Source: Kineothrix sp. MSJ-39 (GTDB lineage Bacteria; Bacillota; Clostridia; Lachnospirales; Lachnospiraceae). Taken from it: DNA of 64,000 nucleotides. The stretch is from contig NZ_JAHLPN010000003.1 in the NCBI RefSeq assembly GCF_018917935.1, positions 1 to 64,000 on the forward strand. Reading direction: 5' to 3'. Positions 28,933 to 38,052 of this stretch are shown here, one piece after another. The notes beneath the pieces were generated by a model, which saw nothing but the letters and a program-made list of their open reading frames with translations, was not told the origin of the DNA and did not search any database. Made by a program: the position numbers and the translations under genes. The stretch's first letter is position 1; every line of letters starts with the position of its first letter.

Positions 28933-30393
28933 TTATGCGTCCTCCCTTCCGAATTTACCTCTTGCCTGCTCATAAGTATAGGCAGCCTGGATCAGCTTCT
29001 TCTCTGCGAAGCAATCTCCGATCAACTGCAGACCGATCGGCAGTCCCTGTGCATCTGTTCCGCACGGAACACTGATGCCCGGCAGTCCTGCAAGGTTGAC
29101 TGAGATCGTATAAATATCGCCTAGATACATCTTGATCGGATCGGAAAGACTCTGTCCGAGCTTTGGTGCTGTTGTTGGTGCAACAGGGCCAAGGATCATG
29201 TCATATTTTGCAAAGGCCTCATCAAACGCCTTTTTGATCAGTGCTTTTACCTTTAATGCTTTCAGATAGTATGCGTCATAATAACCGGAGCTGAGAACGA
29301 ACGAACCAAGCATGATTCTTCTCTTGACTTCCGCTCCGAAACCTTCCGAACGTGTCTGCTTGTACATGGCATGCAGTTCCTCTGCGGATTCTGTACGATA
29401 TCCGTATTTCACGCCGTCGAATCGTTCCAGATTGGAGCTTGCTTCCGCATCTGCGATCGTATAATAGGTTGGGATCGCATATTTCACAAGTGCCAGATCA
29501 AACTCCTCGATGATCGCACCCTTTTCTTTCAAAAGGTTAGCTGCTGCTAATACTTTTTCTTTGACTTCAGGATCCAGGCCTTCGCTGAAATAATCTTTTG
29601 GAATACCGATCCTCATTCCCTTGACATCATTTACCAGTGCTTTTGTAAAATCTGTATCTTCTCTTTTCTGGCTGGTAGAATCTTTTTCATCATAGCTTGC
29701 AATGGCTTCCAGAATAGTCGCACAGTCTGTTACATCCTTTGCCAGTGGTCCAATCTGATCCAGAGAAGAACCATAGGCGATCAGTCCGTAACGGGATACG
29801 GTTCCGTAAGTTGGTTTCATACCGACAACGCCGCAGTAGGAAGCCGGCTGACGGATGGATCCGCCTGTATCGGAACCAAGTGCAAAGAAGCATTCATCCG
29901 CTGCTACCGCTGCTGCAGAACCACCGGAAGAACCTCCCGGTACATGCTCTGTATTCCATGGATTCTTCGTTGCACCATAAGCAGAAGTTTCTGTTGTGGA
30001 ACCCATGGCAAACTCATCCATGTTCGTTTTACCGATCACAACTGCCCCTGCTTTCTGCAGATTCAGAACTGCCTCGGAAGAGTAAGTCGGGATAAAGTTG
30101 CCAAGGATCTTGGAAGAACAGGTTGTCAGCATACCTTCTGTGCACATATTATCCTTGATCGCAACCGGAACACCTGCAAGCGGTCCTGTCAGTTCTCCCT
30201 TTTCGATCCTCTCCTGTACCTCTTTTGCCTGTGCAAGTGCGCCTTCTTTATCTAATGTCACATAGCAGTGCAGATCTTCTTCCTTTTCTGCGATCTGCGC
30301 AAAAACAGCTTCTACCGCATCCACTGCCGTGAGCTCGCCTGCTTTGATCTTCGTGGAAAGCTCCACAGCCGTTAATTTTAAAATATCGTTCAT
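28933..30393 (-). CDS. gatA: Aspartyl/glutamyl-tRNA amidotransferase subunit A
   Basis: GatA is the glutaminase subunit, an amidase-signature enzyme that releases ammonia for transamidation. The 486-aa protein shows VAIKDN with the catalytic Lys, the Gly/Ser-rich GGSSGGSAAAVAAD region and LGSDTGGSIRQPAS with the nucleophile Ser. It is preceded by gatC (12-nt gap) and abuts gatB. Confidence 0.97.
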   Translation of the reverse strand: MNDILKLTAVELSTKIKAGELTAVDAVEAVFAQIAEKEEDLHCYVTLDKEGALAQAKEVQERIEKGELTGPLAGVPVAIKDNMCTEGMLTTCSSKILGNFIPTYSSEAVLNLQKAGAVVIGKTNMDEFAMGSTTETSAYGATKNPWNTEHVPGGSSGGSAAAVAADECFFALGSDTGGSIRQPASYCGVVGMKPTYGTVSRYGLIAYGSSLDQIGPLAKDVTDCATILEAIASYDEKDSTSQKREDTDFTKALVNDVKGMRIGIPKDYFSEGLDPEVKEKVLAAANLLKEKGAIIEEFDLALVKYAIPTYYTIADAEASSNLERFDGVKYGYRTESAEELHAMYKQTRSEGFGAEVKRRIMLGSFVLSSGYYDAYYLKALKVKALIKKAFDEAFAKYDMILGPVAPTTAPKLGQSLSDPIKMYLGDIYTISVNLAGLPGISVPCGTDAQGLPIGLQLIGDCFAEKKLIQAAYTYEQARGKFGREDA

Positions 30394-30405
30394 TTCGGAG
30401 CCTCC

Positions 30406-30696
30406 TTAAAATGTTCTCGGTACCAGATACATACCGTCTTTTTCCTCTGGTGCATTTTTCAGCATGTTCTCACTGTCGTCTCCGTTTGTGACAACATCCT
30501 CACGGAATACATTACAAGTATCAAAAATATGACTCATCGGCTCTACGCCTTCTGTATCCAGTTCACCGAGCTGATCAATATAATCAAGCATATCTGCCAT
30601 ATCCTTTTTGGCCTGCTCCTTTTCCTCATCGGAAAGGGCAAGCTTTGCCAGAATGCCTACATATTCGATTGTTTCGTCACTGATCACGTTTGCCAT
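30406..30696 (-). CDS. gatC: Aspartyl/glutamyl-tRNA amidotransferase subunit C
   Basis: The 96-aa small subunit wraps around GatA and stabilises the complex. ETIEYVGILAKLALSDEE at the start and the C-terminal NVFREDV/ENMLKNAPEE segments are typical. It lies 16 nt after aspS. Confidence 0.94.
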   Translation of the reverse strand: MANVISDETIEYVGILAKLALSDEEKEQAKKDMADMLDYIDQLGELDTEGVEPMSHIFDTCNVFREDVVTNGDDSENMLKNAPEEKDGMYLVPRTF

Positions 30697-30712
30697 CAGA
30701 TTACCTCCACTC

Positions 30713-32461
30713 TTAATCTCTTACCTTGATGTGTACTTCACGAAGCTGCTGTTCTGTGACATCATTCGGTGCACCACACATCAGATCCTGTGCAGATCCG
30801 CTCATCGGGAATGCAATGACTTCACGGATATTTTCTTCATTGCGGAGCAGCATGATCATACGGTCTACACCAGGTGCCATACCTGCGTGCGGCGGTGCGC
30901 CGAACTGGAATGCGTTGTACAATGCGCCAAATTTGTTTTTCAGTGTTTCTTCATCATAGCCTGCAATTTCAAATGCCTTTACCATGATCTCCATATCGTG
31001 GTTACGGACAGCACCGGAAGAAAGCTCCACACCGTTACATACAATATCGTACTGATATGCCAGAATCGTAAGCGGATCCTGTGTTTTTAATGCTTCCAGT
31101 CCACCCTGTGGCATAGAGAACGGGTTGTGGGTAAAGCCGATCTGCTTTGTTTCTTCATCCAGCTCAAACATCGGGAAGTCGTTGATATAGCAGAATCGAT
31201 AAGCGTTCTTCTCGATCAGGTCAAGCTTTTCACCAAGCTCGGTTCTGATCTGTCCAGCATAAAGGTTAGCACGTGCTTCCTTATCAGCGATAAAGAAAAT
31301 GGTATCTCCGGCGGAAAGACCTGCCAATTCTTTCATTTCTACCTTCATATCGTCCGGAATGAATTTATCGATCGGTCCCTTGTAGCTCATGTCTTCCATT
31401 ACCTCAAGGTAACCAAGTCCGCCCATTCCGATAGACTGTGCAAACTTCAGAAGCTTTTCATGGAAGCCCTTGGACATCTGCTGGTTTACTTTAATGGCTC
31501 TGACGGTTCTTCCCTTAAACGGCTTGAAAGTACATCTCTGGAAGAACTCTGTCACATCGATAATACGAAGCGGGTTACGAAGATCCGGTTTATCCGTACC
31601 AAACTCCAGCATAGCCTGTTTGTAGCTGATGATCGGATATGGTGCCTGTGTAACGGAATAGCCTTCCGGTGCAAATTTCTCAAAGGTAGCGGAGAGCACT
31701 TCTTCTCCGACTGCAAATACGTCTTCCTGTGTTGCAAAGCTCATTTCAAAATCGAGCTGATAAAATTCGCCCGGTGAACGGTCTGCTCTTGCATCCTCAT
31801 CTCTGAAACACGGTGCGATCTGGAAATATTTATCAAAGCCGGATACCATCAGAAGCTGTTTATACTGCTGTGGTGCCTGTGGCAGTGCATAAAATTTACC
31901 TTTGTACTTTCTGCTCGGTACAATATAATCACGTGCACCTTCCGGTGAGGAAGCACACAGGATCGGTGTCTGGATCTCTAAAAATCCCATTTCTGTCATT
32001 TTCTGGCGCAGGAAGCTGATCACCTGACTACGGAAAATAATGTTGTCTTTTACCTTCTGGTTTCTCAGATCCAGATAACGATATTTTAAACGAAGATCTT
32101 CACGGATCTCCTTGGATGTCATGACTTCAAACGGAAGTGGTTTATATACCTTGCCAAGGATCTGGATCGTCTTTGCTTCCAGCTCGATCGTTCCTGTCGC
32201 GATCTTCGGGTTATAAGTTTCTTCATCACGCTTTTCGATAATACCGGTGATGGATACGCAATCCTCTTTTACAATACCGGTAAGCAGGGATGTATCACGC
32301 AGGACAACCTGCAGGACACCATACATATCCCTGAGATCGATAAAGGATACACCGCCGTGATCTCTGATGTTTTCTACCCATCCGCTGACCTTCAGGGTCT
32401 GACCAATTTGCTCTTCCGTGATGTCTTTTAAATAAACATCTCTGTACATGTTTGCTTTCAT
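30713..32461 (-). CDS. aspS: Aspartyl-tRNA synthetase
   Basis: The 582-aa class II synthetase has an N-terminal OB-fold anticodon-binding domain (SGWVENIRDHGG), motif 2 (FRDEDARADR), a bacterial GAD insertion, and C-terminal motif 3 (GMAPGVDRMIMLL). ATG 32461 with GGAGGAG upstream is preferred to a start 18 codons earlier that would fall inside the T-box region. Its operon with gatCAB suggests it may be non-discriminating and supply Asp-tRNA-Asn for amidation (inference). Confidence 0.96.
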   Translation of the reverse strand: MKANMYRDVYLKDITEEQIGQTLKVSGWVENIRDHGGVSFIDLRDMYGVLQVVLRDTSLLTGIVKEDCVSITGIIEKRDEETYNPKIATGTIELEAKTIQILGKVYKPLPFEVMTSKEIREDLRLKYRYLDLRNQKVKDNIIFRSQVISFLRQKMTEMGFLEIQTPILCASSPEGARDYIVPSRKYKGKFYALPQAPQQYKQLLMVSGFDKYFQIAPCFRDEDARADRSPGEFYQLDFEMSFATQEDVFAVGEEVLSATFEKFAPEGYSVTQAPYPIISYKQAMLEFGTDKPDLRNPLRIIDVTEFFQRCTFKPFKGRTVRAIKVNQQMSKGFHEKLLKFAQSIGMGGLGYLEVMEDMSYKGPIDKFIPDDMKVEMKELAGLSAGDTIFFIADKEARANLYAGQIRTELGEKLDLIEKNAYRFCYINDFPMFELDEETKQIGFTHNPFSMPQGGLEALKTQDPLTILAYQYDIVCNGVELSSGAVRNHDMEIMVKAFEIAGYDEETLKNKFGALYNAFQFGAPPHAGMAPGVDRMIMLLRNEENIREVIAFPMSGSAQDLMCGAPNDVTEQQLREVHIKVRD

Positions 32462-32517
32462 GTTGCTCCTCCTGTCTTTCCTTCTGTAGTGTCCCGGCCT
32501 TGATGTATCACACAACT

Positions 32518-32550
32518 AAAAAGTCCCGGGACAAATCATTGTCCCGGGAC
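32518..32550 (-). terminator. T-box terminator hairpin upstream of aspS
   Basis: Two copies of GTCCCGGGAC (32523-32532 and 32541-32550) with an 8-nt loop are followed by a T-run on the minus strand. This strong stem is mutually exclusive with the antiterminator formed by the T-box sequence just upstream. Confidence 0.9.
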
Positions 32551-32800
32551 GGATATTCTAAATCCGCGGTACCACCCGCATTGAGAAGACTTCAGCCGAA
32601 TACCTTTTCCTAGATCTTCTCCACTCTTCCACTTAACGCGTGTCACGTATTACCCTAGCTCTATATCCCGTTATAGAGGTTCGAATAATCTGCTCCGGAG
32701 TGTTCCCTTTATCAGTTCCCGCGCGGATGCTTTCAGTCGGTGGCATCACTTTCCTGTCGTTTTTCCTGACAAGAGTCTCCTTCTCTGCATTTCTTGGTTC
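32551..32800 (-). ncRNA. T-box riboswitch controlling aspS-gatCAB
   Basis: The reverse strand contains the T-box core GGGTGGTACCGCGG (32564-32577), which pairs with the 3' NCCA of uncharged tRNA, upstream of the intrinsic terminator. Stem I candidates, an AGGAAAAACGACAGG-like bulge and stem II/III-like hairpins extend back to the promoter. A GAC triplet (32736-32738, Asp) sits in a small hairpin loop, but AAC triplets are also present nearby. I cannot fix the specifier (Asp or Asn) without folding. Confidence 0.9.
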
Positions 32801-32802
32801 AG

Positions 32803-32831
32803 ATTTTAGCACCCTGAAAAATGGATTGCAA
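32803..32831 (-). promoter_or_regulatory. Promoter of the T-box-aspS-gatCAB operon
   Basis: On the minus strand TTGCAA (32826-32831) and TAAAAT (32803-32808) are separated by 17 nt, immediately upstream of the T-box leader. Confidence 0.8.
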
Positions 32832-32902
32832 GTATTTTTTTCGATTCAGAGCGTTTTTCCTGTATGGTGCATCTTTTGTGCGTGATAGTGTTTATTTTCT
32901 CA

Positions 32903-32914
32903 ATCAGCGTAAGC
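32903..32914 (+). repeat. Left 12-bp inverted repeat flanking the integrase gene
   Basis: ATCAGCGTAAGC here is the exact reverse complement of GCTTACGCTGAT at 33883-33894; the pair brackets the recombinase gene. Tyrosine recombinase sites often are such inverted arms, so it is a candidate recognition site (inference). Confidence 0.5.
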
Positions 32915-32933
32915 TTTGTTTATAACAGCAATT

Positions 32934-33860
32934 TTACAAACCGGATAATGTTCTCATGACTAAGTCCACATCCTTATTTTCCAGCTCCTGTATAATATGC
33001 AGATATGTTTTTTGTGTAGTTGTCATACTGGCGTGCCCCAGTCGTCTTGCAACACTGGCAATCGAAACACCTGCAAATAATAAAAGAGAAGCATGTGTAT
33101 GTCTGAGACCATGGATTGAAATCACGGATATCCCGCACTCTCTGCAATGCCTTGAAAGGACATCATTAACTGTTGAATTATATATTTTGTCCTCCCCTAC
33201 AAATATTGGCTTATCCTCGGGCAAATTTTTAACCAGTTCCGAAAACTTCACAACAATCTGCCAGTCTATTTGAATTTTCCTAACAGACGATTTATTTTTT
33301 GTAGGCAGAAATCCTCCCTCTCCTTTATAGTCCCATGTTTTGCTTACAGATAAAGTCTGTCTTGCAAAATCAAAGTCCGCCGGTGTAATTGCAAGTGCTT
33401 CCGAGAATCTCATTCCTGTTTTTGCAACCAATAATATAAACCAGTCCCAGTTGGGGTTCTCCCTAATATCCAGATGTGCAATTAACGTATGTAACTCAAA
33501 TTGATTTAAATATTTTATCTTCTTTACTTTTGGTGTTTTTCCTTTGATGATGGCTTTTCTGGTCGGATCTCTGTCTATCAGCCCTTCATCCACCGCATCA
33601 AGAATGGCACCTTTCAACTGATGATGAAAATCAAGCGTCGTCTGTCTTTCATGCTCTTTTGCATAATCGTTAAGAAGTTGTTGATACACTGTCCTTGTTA
33701 AATCAGATACCTTCAGTCTGGGAACCAGTTTTTCAACCCATTTCTGCGTCATCAGATATTTTGCCATCGTCGCTTCTCTTATGGCGTCCTTCTTGTATAC
33801 TTCAATCCACTGCTTATAATAATTACAAAATAATTCTGTTCCATCCATATCGTTTCGCAT
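32934..33860 (-). CDS. Tyrosine recombinase/integrase linked to the type I R-M operon
   Basis: The 308-aa recombinase has an N-terminal SAM-like core-binding domain (about 5-100) and a catalytic domain with the full active-site set: R151 (TGMRFSEAL), H250 and R253 (HGLRHTH), H276 (GHASM) and the Tyr nucleophile Y286. It is the last gene of the island, 74 nt after hsdR and in the same direction. Recombinases in this position are known to shuffle hsdS specificity domains in other bacteria; moving the island itself is the alternative. GGAGG precedes the ATG. Confidence 0.9.
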   Translation of the reverse strand: MRNDMDGTELFCNYYKQWIEVYKKDAIREATMAKYLMTQKWVEKLVPRLKVSDLTRTVYQQLLNDYAKEHERQTTLDFHHQLKGAILDAVDEGLIDRDPTRKAIIKGKTPKVKKIKYLNQFELHTLIAHLDIRENPNWDWFILLVAKTGMRFSEALAITPADFDFARQTLSVSKTWDYKGEGGFLPTKNKSSVRKIQIDWQIVVKFSELVKNLPEDKPIFVGEDKIYNSTVNDVLSRHCRECGISVISIHGLRHTHASLLLFAGVSIASVARRLGHASMTTTQKTYLHIIQELENKDVDLVMRTLSGL

Positions 33861-33882
33861 AAGCTACCTCCATTTTATTTGT

Positions 33883-33894
33883 GCTTACGCTGAT
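33883..33894 (+). repeat. Right 12-bp inverted repeat flanking the integrase gene
   Basis: GCTTACGCTGAT lies 22 nt upstream of the integrase start codon and pairs exactly with 32903-32914. Its core CTTACGCTG also occurs in all four copies of the hsdS 17-bp repeat. Confidence 0.5.
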
Positions 33895-33934
33895 ATGAAT
33901 AGTAAAGACTATTTTCTCCCGCAAATCAATGTGC

Positions 33935-36895
33935 CTAATTATTGATCAGAGGCTTTATTTCCTCATCCAGTGTTTTCTTTAATGCTGAAAGGAGCTGTGT
34001 ATAATATTTGAACTTTGGTATTGCCTTCTCTTGCGCAGCCTTATATCCGGCAAAATCGGATGTTATCTTAATTGCATTTTCATTTGGGATTTCTCCATTT
34101 CTGTAATGAGTTGCCGCGTACATAACATCATCTTTAGACGCATACCATGTCAGGCAAAAATCCTTAACAATTTTCTCAATGCAATCCCGTTTCATATTTT
34201 CAACAATATTTAAAATTGACTGCCCCTTATATTTATCCTTGTCAAGCTCTATTTCATACACAAGGCTGTCCATGATATCAGCAACCTGAAAATTATCTTT
34301 CCGCAGATCCTCAATATATTGCTTCACTTCTTCAATCTGTTTCTTTCTTTGTTCCGGTGTTACTTCCGAATCATCATCAGGCGTTACGATATTCTGGATC
34401 AGATTGATAATATACTCATAATCTATTTTTGTATGACTGTATGCCATTAACTCATAATCCTGATCCACCTCCGGTGTATCCGAATCTGCCGGATCATCTG
34501 ATTCTGACTGAATTTCTGCTTTCACATTAAAATAATGTCCCGCATAATCCTCATATTCATCTTCCGTAATGCCATAACTTTCCAACATACTGTCATCATA
34601 CTGGGAAAACGCCTTCAGTTGTGCGAACAGCTTATCAAAATTCTGAAACATTTTTATAAATACAATCTTTTCTTTGCGTGACATCCCCGGAATTTCTGAT
34701 GGCTTTTCTGCAGATGCACGAAGTGCCTTCAATGATTTCCGAAAAGCAGGTTCTATTTCTTTCCATTCAGCCACAAGTGCCGTTCCCGTGCTTCCCGCAG
34801 AATACAATTTCACAGCATTATCAACACTTTCCTTAAAGAGCTTCGGTGCCTGAAAAGTCACAATCTGTCCATATGCCTTATTTTTATCAAATATACGATT
34901 CGTCCTTGAAAACGCCTGTATCAAATCGTGCGGCCCCATTGGCTGTCTGTCAATAAACATAGTCGACATACATGGTGCATCAAAACCTGTCAGGAGACGA
35001 TCTACCACAATAACAAGATCCAGTTGCTCGCTTCTACTTTTAAATTTGGAGTCTTTTCTTGCCAAACGCTTATTTAAATTACCATTATAAGCCTGTATCT
35101 GTGACAGATCATATTTCGTATTGAACATGCTATTATAATCATCTAATGACTCACGCATTTTCTGTTGGTTCAAATGGGAACTTTCGTCATTTTCTGTTAC
35201 AGAATATGTAATCGCAAACTTAGGGAAATCCGGCAATACCTGTCTGATCCTCTCATCTATCTGTAGAGATGTCTCACCATTTTTCACTCTCTTCAGTAAT
35301 TCATAATACTTCTGCGCTAATTGGATTGAACTGGTTGTTAACAGGCCCTCGTAAGTTTTTCCTTTACCATTTTGGAAGCCCAGCTTATGATAAGATTTAT
35401 TCAAAATCACATCCAGCACTTTCAACATATGTGTTTCATTCTCGTAAATTCGGCTGTCCGTTTCGTCTACCATGTTTTTGGGTCCATCATGCTCTACCTG
35501 AAACCCTAATACAGCATTGTCTTTAATCGCATTTTGAATGGTATACTCATGCAGACGCTTTCCATATAATTCTTCTGTTGTCCGAGGCAAATCACCTAAC
35601 TTCGGATATGGATTTTCTGCAAAACGAGGTGTTCCCGTAAATCCATACCACAAGGATTTTCCGAAAAATCTTTCCAGTTCCCTCTTCGTCCCCGGTGTTA
35701 CAGCTCTATGACACTCGTCCACGACAAATGCAATTCGGAGATTTTTTATCTTTGTATACTCTGGTGTTCCTTCTTCCAATCTTTTGGTAATTAATCTTTG
35801 CAGTTTTTGTATTGTAGTAACAATTACCTGTCTGTCATCGGATTTCAGCTTTTTCTTAAGATCAGAAACATTGTCTGTCTCATCCACATCAATCAGATCA
35901 TTATTTGCATATGCCTGAAATGCCATCGTTGTCTGTGTGTCCAGATCTTTTCTATCAATCAGGAAAATAGCCTTATCAATAGTAGGAATATCCATTAAAA
36001 GATTTCTGGTTGCCTTATAAGAAGTCAGCGTTTTTCCTGAACCGGTCGTATGCCACACATATCCCGACTTCCCTGTTTTAGATGCCTCCCTAATTGCTTC
36101 TATTGCATGAATCTGATAAGGTCGAAGTAATATCAGACGCTTTGCGTCCTCGTCCAGAACAGTATATCTTGCTATCATTTCATGTGCTGCCGGAATACGG
36201 AGTACACTTTTGGCAAATTCTAAGTAATCCGATACCGGATTGTTTTTTTCATCCAGCCACCCACTTACAAATTTAGGATTCAGTTCTGTGTCTCCCGCCG
36301 CGCTGAAGTATTTTGTATCAACTCCGTTACTGATTACAAACATCTGAACAGCCGAGAAAATACCTGTAAACTTTCCTTCTCCAATATATTTCTTAATCTG
36401 CCAGAAGCCATCCATATAGGAATGTTGTTTATTTTTCAATTCTATATGGATCATTGGCAACCCATTGATCATCAATGTCACATCAAATCTTCTATCCTGT
36501 GCTTTTGTTTCTTCATCATCCTTTAAAGCTCTATATTGATTTATAACCTGATATACACTGCTGCCACCTGCAATATGCTCATGATTCATAACGACAAGAT
36601 GAAGTTTCTCAGTATCTCGCTGAACATGAACCATTACCTTGCCATTCTCACCAACAAGCCATTCCCCGGCTTTATAGAATGATGAAAACTGCAATTGATT
36701 CCTCACCTGTTCAAACTCTGCATCTGTCAGATGCTCTCCGTCCAGCCTGTCCTTATTATTCTGCTCCAGAATATATCGAAAATTATTCCATAAGTCGTCC
36801 TCTGTTTTCAGATCCGGCTGATAGATCCATTGGGACTCACCATAAACCAACTGATCAATTAATTTCTGTTCTATTACTGACTCAAGTTCTGCCAT
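33935..36895 (-). CDS. hsdR: Type I restriction endonuclease subunit R
   Basis: HsdR is the motor-nuclease subunit that translocates and cuts unmodified DNA. The 986-aa protein has a PD-(D/E)xK nuclease core (D138, E152-x-K154), a superfamily 2 helicase with Walker A HTTGSGKT (282-289) and DECH (393-396), GFTGTPRF and the QAFSRTNR motif VI, plus a C-terminal helical HsdM-docking region. The length is normal and no frame damage is seen. A GGGGGAT precedes the ATG. It follows the silent hsdS cassettes, separated by 36 nt. Confidence 0.95.
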   Translation of the reverse strand: MAELESVIEQKLIDQLVYGESQWIYQPDLKTEDDLWNNFRYILEQNNKDRLDGEHLTDAEFEQVRNQLQFSSFYKAGEWLVGENGKVMVHVQRDTEKLHLVVMNHEHIAGGSSVYQVINQYRALKDDEETKAQDRRFDVTLMINGLPMIHIELKNKQHSYMDGFWQIKKYIGEGKFTGIFSAVQMFVISNGVDTKYFSAAGDTELNPKFVSGWLDEKNNPVSDYLEFAKSVLRIPAAHEMIARYTVLDEDAKRLILLRPYQIHAIEAIREASKTGKSGYVWHTTGSGKTLTSYKATRNLLMDIPTIDKAIFLIDRKDLDTQTTMAFQAYANNDLIDVDETDNVSDLKKKLKSDDRQVIVTTIQKLQRLITKRLEEGTPEYTKIKNLRIAFVVDECHRAVTPGTKRELERFFGKSLWYGFTGTPRFAENPYPKLGDLPRTTEELYGKRLHEYTIQNAIKDNAVLGFQVEHDGPKNMVDETDSRIYENETHMLKVLDVILNKSYHKLGFQNGKGKTYEGLLTTSSIQLAQKYYELLKRVKNGETSLQIDERIRQVLPDFPKFAITYSVTENDESSHLNQQKMRESLDDYNSMFNTKYDLSQIQAYNGNLNKRLARKDSKFKSRSEQLDLVIVVDRLLTGFDAPCMSTMFIDRQPMGPHDLIQAFSRTNRIFDKNKAYGQIVTFQAPKLFKESVDNAVKLYSAGSTGTALVAEWKEIEPAFRKSLKALRASAEKPSEIPGMSRKEKIVFIKMFQNFDKLFAQLKAFSQYDDSMLESYGITEDEYEDYAGHYFNVKAEIQSESDDPADSDTPEVDQDYELMAYSHTKIDYEYIINLIQNIVTPDDDSEVTPEQRKKQIEEVKQYIEDLRKDNFQVADIMDSLVYEIELDKDKYKGQSILNIVENMKRDCIEKIVKDFCLTWYASKDDVMYAATHYRNGEIPNENAIKITSDFAGYKAAQEKAIPKFKYYTQLLSALKKTLDEEIKPLINN

Positions 36896-36931
36896 AAATT
36901 GTTATCCCCCTGTCATAAAGTACATTAATAG

Positions 36932-37498
36932 TTATATTTTTTCTCTTATTATATCATTTTGTGTGAATTTTGAGGTGTTTTTCACGTAAATAAGCTTACG
37001 ATGGTGAAGAGTGATGAGGTGATCGAGATAATCAAAATATGCTCCGATCTTCTTCTGTTCTTCAATGTCTGGAACCAACAATTCTTGTTTATACAGTTCT
37101 TCCCAAACAATATTTTTTCTACAAATGCTTGCGCCCTCGGTCGATGCCCGCAGGAAAAAATTTTTGGTACTATCCCTTTTTACCCATGCTTGCATAAACA
37201 ACGGATTGCAATCAACAAGTTCATAAACCTTGTAAGCAGGCGATATTATGCCATGTTCAAATCGTAAATTTACATTGCAATTTCCAAGATGTAAATTTTG
37301 TGCTGACAAAATCAAATCATTTTTTTTAACTTTTAAATACCCAACATTGGATGCCCCTCTAAAATGGCTAAACAATTCAGAATTAAGATACATACCATTT
37401 ATAGCACAAGAAAGCAATGTGTCTTCATCCTCAACAGACGTCTTATTTTTCGTTTCATCTAACAAGCTTCCAAACTTACGCTGTTCCCAAGCGTTCAT
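36932..37498 (-). pseudogene. Silent hsdS cassette 1 (duplicate TRD1 half-subunit)
   Basis: The 188-aa frame is one target-recognition domain plus the coiled-coil spacer of HsdS. From WEQRKFGSL through LDHLITLHH it is identical to the first half of the full-length hsdS at 39618-40823. After that it diverges into an unrelated tail (LIYVKNTSKF...). The ATG at 37498 has no recognisable RBS, so it is probably not translated by itself and serves as a recombination donor. A half-size HsdS that dimerises is the alternative. Confidence 0.75.
37002..37490 (-). repeat. 489-bp direct repeat, copy A (TRD1)
   Basis: Identical base for base, with no indel, to 40294-40782 in the same orientation (offset 3292 bp). 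It contains the complete TRD1 from the WEQRK motif to the LDHLITLH motif. Perfect identity points to recent duplication or ongoing gene conversion. Confidence 0.95.
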
Positions 37499-37529
37499 TC
37501 GATCATTTTATCAAGTTGAACACTCTCGC

Positions 37530-37556
37530 TGGTGAAGAGTGATGAGGTGGTCGAGA
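37530..37556 (-). repeat. 27-bp hsdS spacer repeat
   Basis: TGGTGAAGAGTGATGAGGTG plus GTCGAGA encodes LDHLITLH at the end of TRD3. Other copies start at 37002, 39679 and 40294; this copy differs at one base. One copy follows every TRD and could be a crossover site. Confidence 0.8.
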
Positions 37557-37986
37557 CAATCAAAATATCCACCAATCTTACTCTGTTCCTCTTTTGAAAG
37601 TGGCACCACAAACTCCGAATTAGATATTAAGTTCCAATCTGCTCGTGGCATTTTTGAGCCTGATGACTGGTTTGCAATATTATCAAATTGCTTTGTTTGA
37701 ATAAGGCGATAAAGAAAATTTTTGTCCATATTATTGGGCTTCAGCACCCACCAATCACCGACTGCAACCCCCTTAAAATCTGGGTTTAACCAGTTATGCA
37801 AGTATGGACGAAGCTTTCCATAAAGCACCTGGGAGCCATCAAACTTAATCCCAGATTTTACCGTTTCTTTTGAACAGATATCTTTATTTAACCGCCCTTC
37901 TTCTGTCACCACATCCTCATATTCTACACTTGGAATATCTGATGCAGATATACAAACATAAGACTCTCTTGTAGCGATATCACAGA

Positions 37987-38003
37987 ACTTACGCTGTTCC
38001 CAA
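37987..38003 (-). repeat. 17-bp hsdS repeat preceding each TRD
   Basis: ACTTACGCTGTTCCCAA (plus strand) encodes WEQRK and occurs four times: 37474-37490, here, 40169-40185 and 40766-40782. One copy precedes each of the four TRD segments in the locus. Together with the 27-bp repeat it frames each TRD as an exchangeable cassette. Confidence 0.85.
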
Positions 38004-38052
38004 GTTTTATATTTGACAGTTTTGAATTTTCCACACTTACGATGTATCCAAG

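Larger units (their letters stand above)
37511..38003 (-). pseudogene. Silent hsdS cassette 2 (headless TRD3)
   Basis: Reading from 38003 the frame goes WEQRKFCDIATRES, through a distinct recognition domain (YVCISASDIPS, QVLYGKLRPYLHNWL, SSGSKMPRADWNLIS), to LDHLITLHQRECST and a stop. The frame is open upstream only to about 38062 and holds no ATG or RBS, so it lacks the HsdS N-terminus. It is bounded by the same 17-bp and 27-bp repeats as the active TRDs. Best read as a stored third specificity domain. Confidence 0.8.

Noticed and set aside
36932-38003. A single frameshifted hsdS gene
   Set aside because: The two frames encode different TRDs, each with its own WEQRK and LDHLITLH, in separate frames and with an exact duplicate elsewhere. 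They are cassettes rather than one broken gene.
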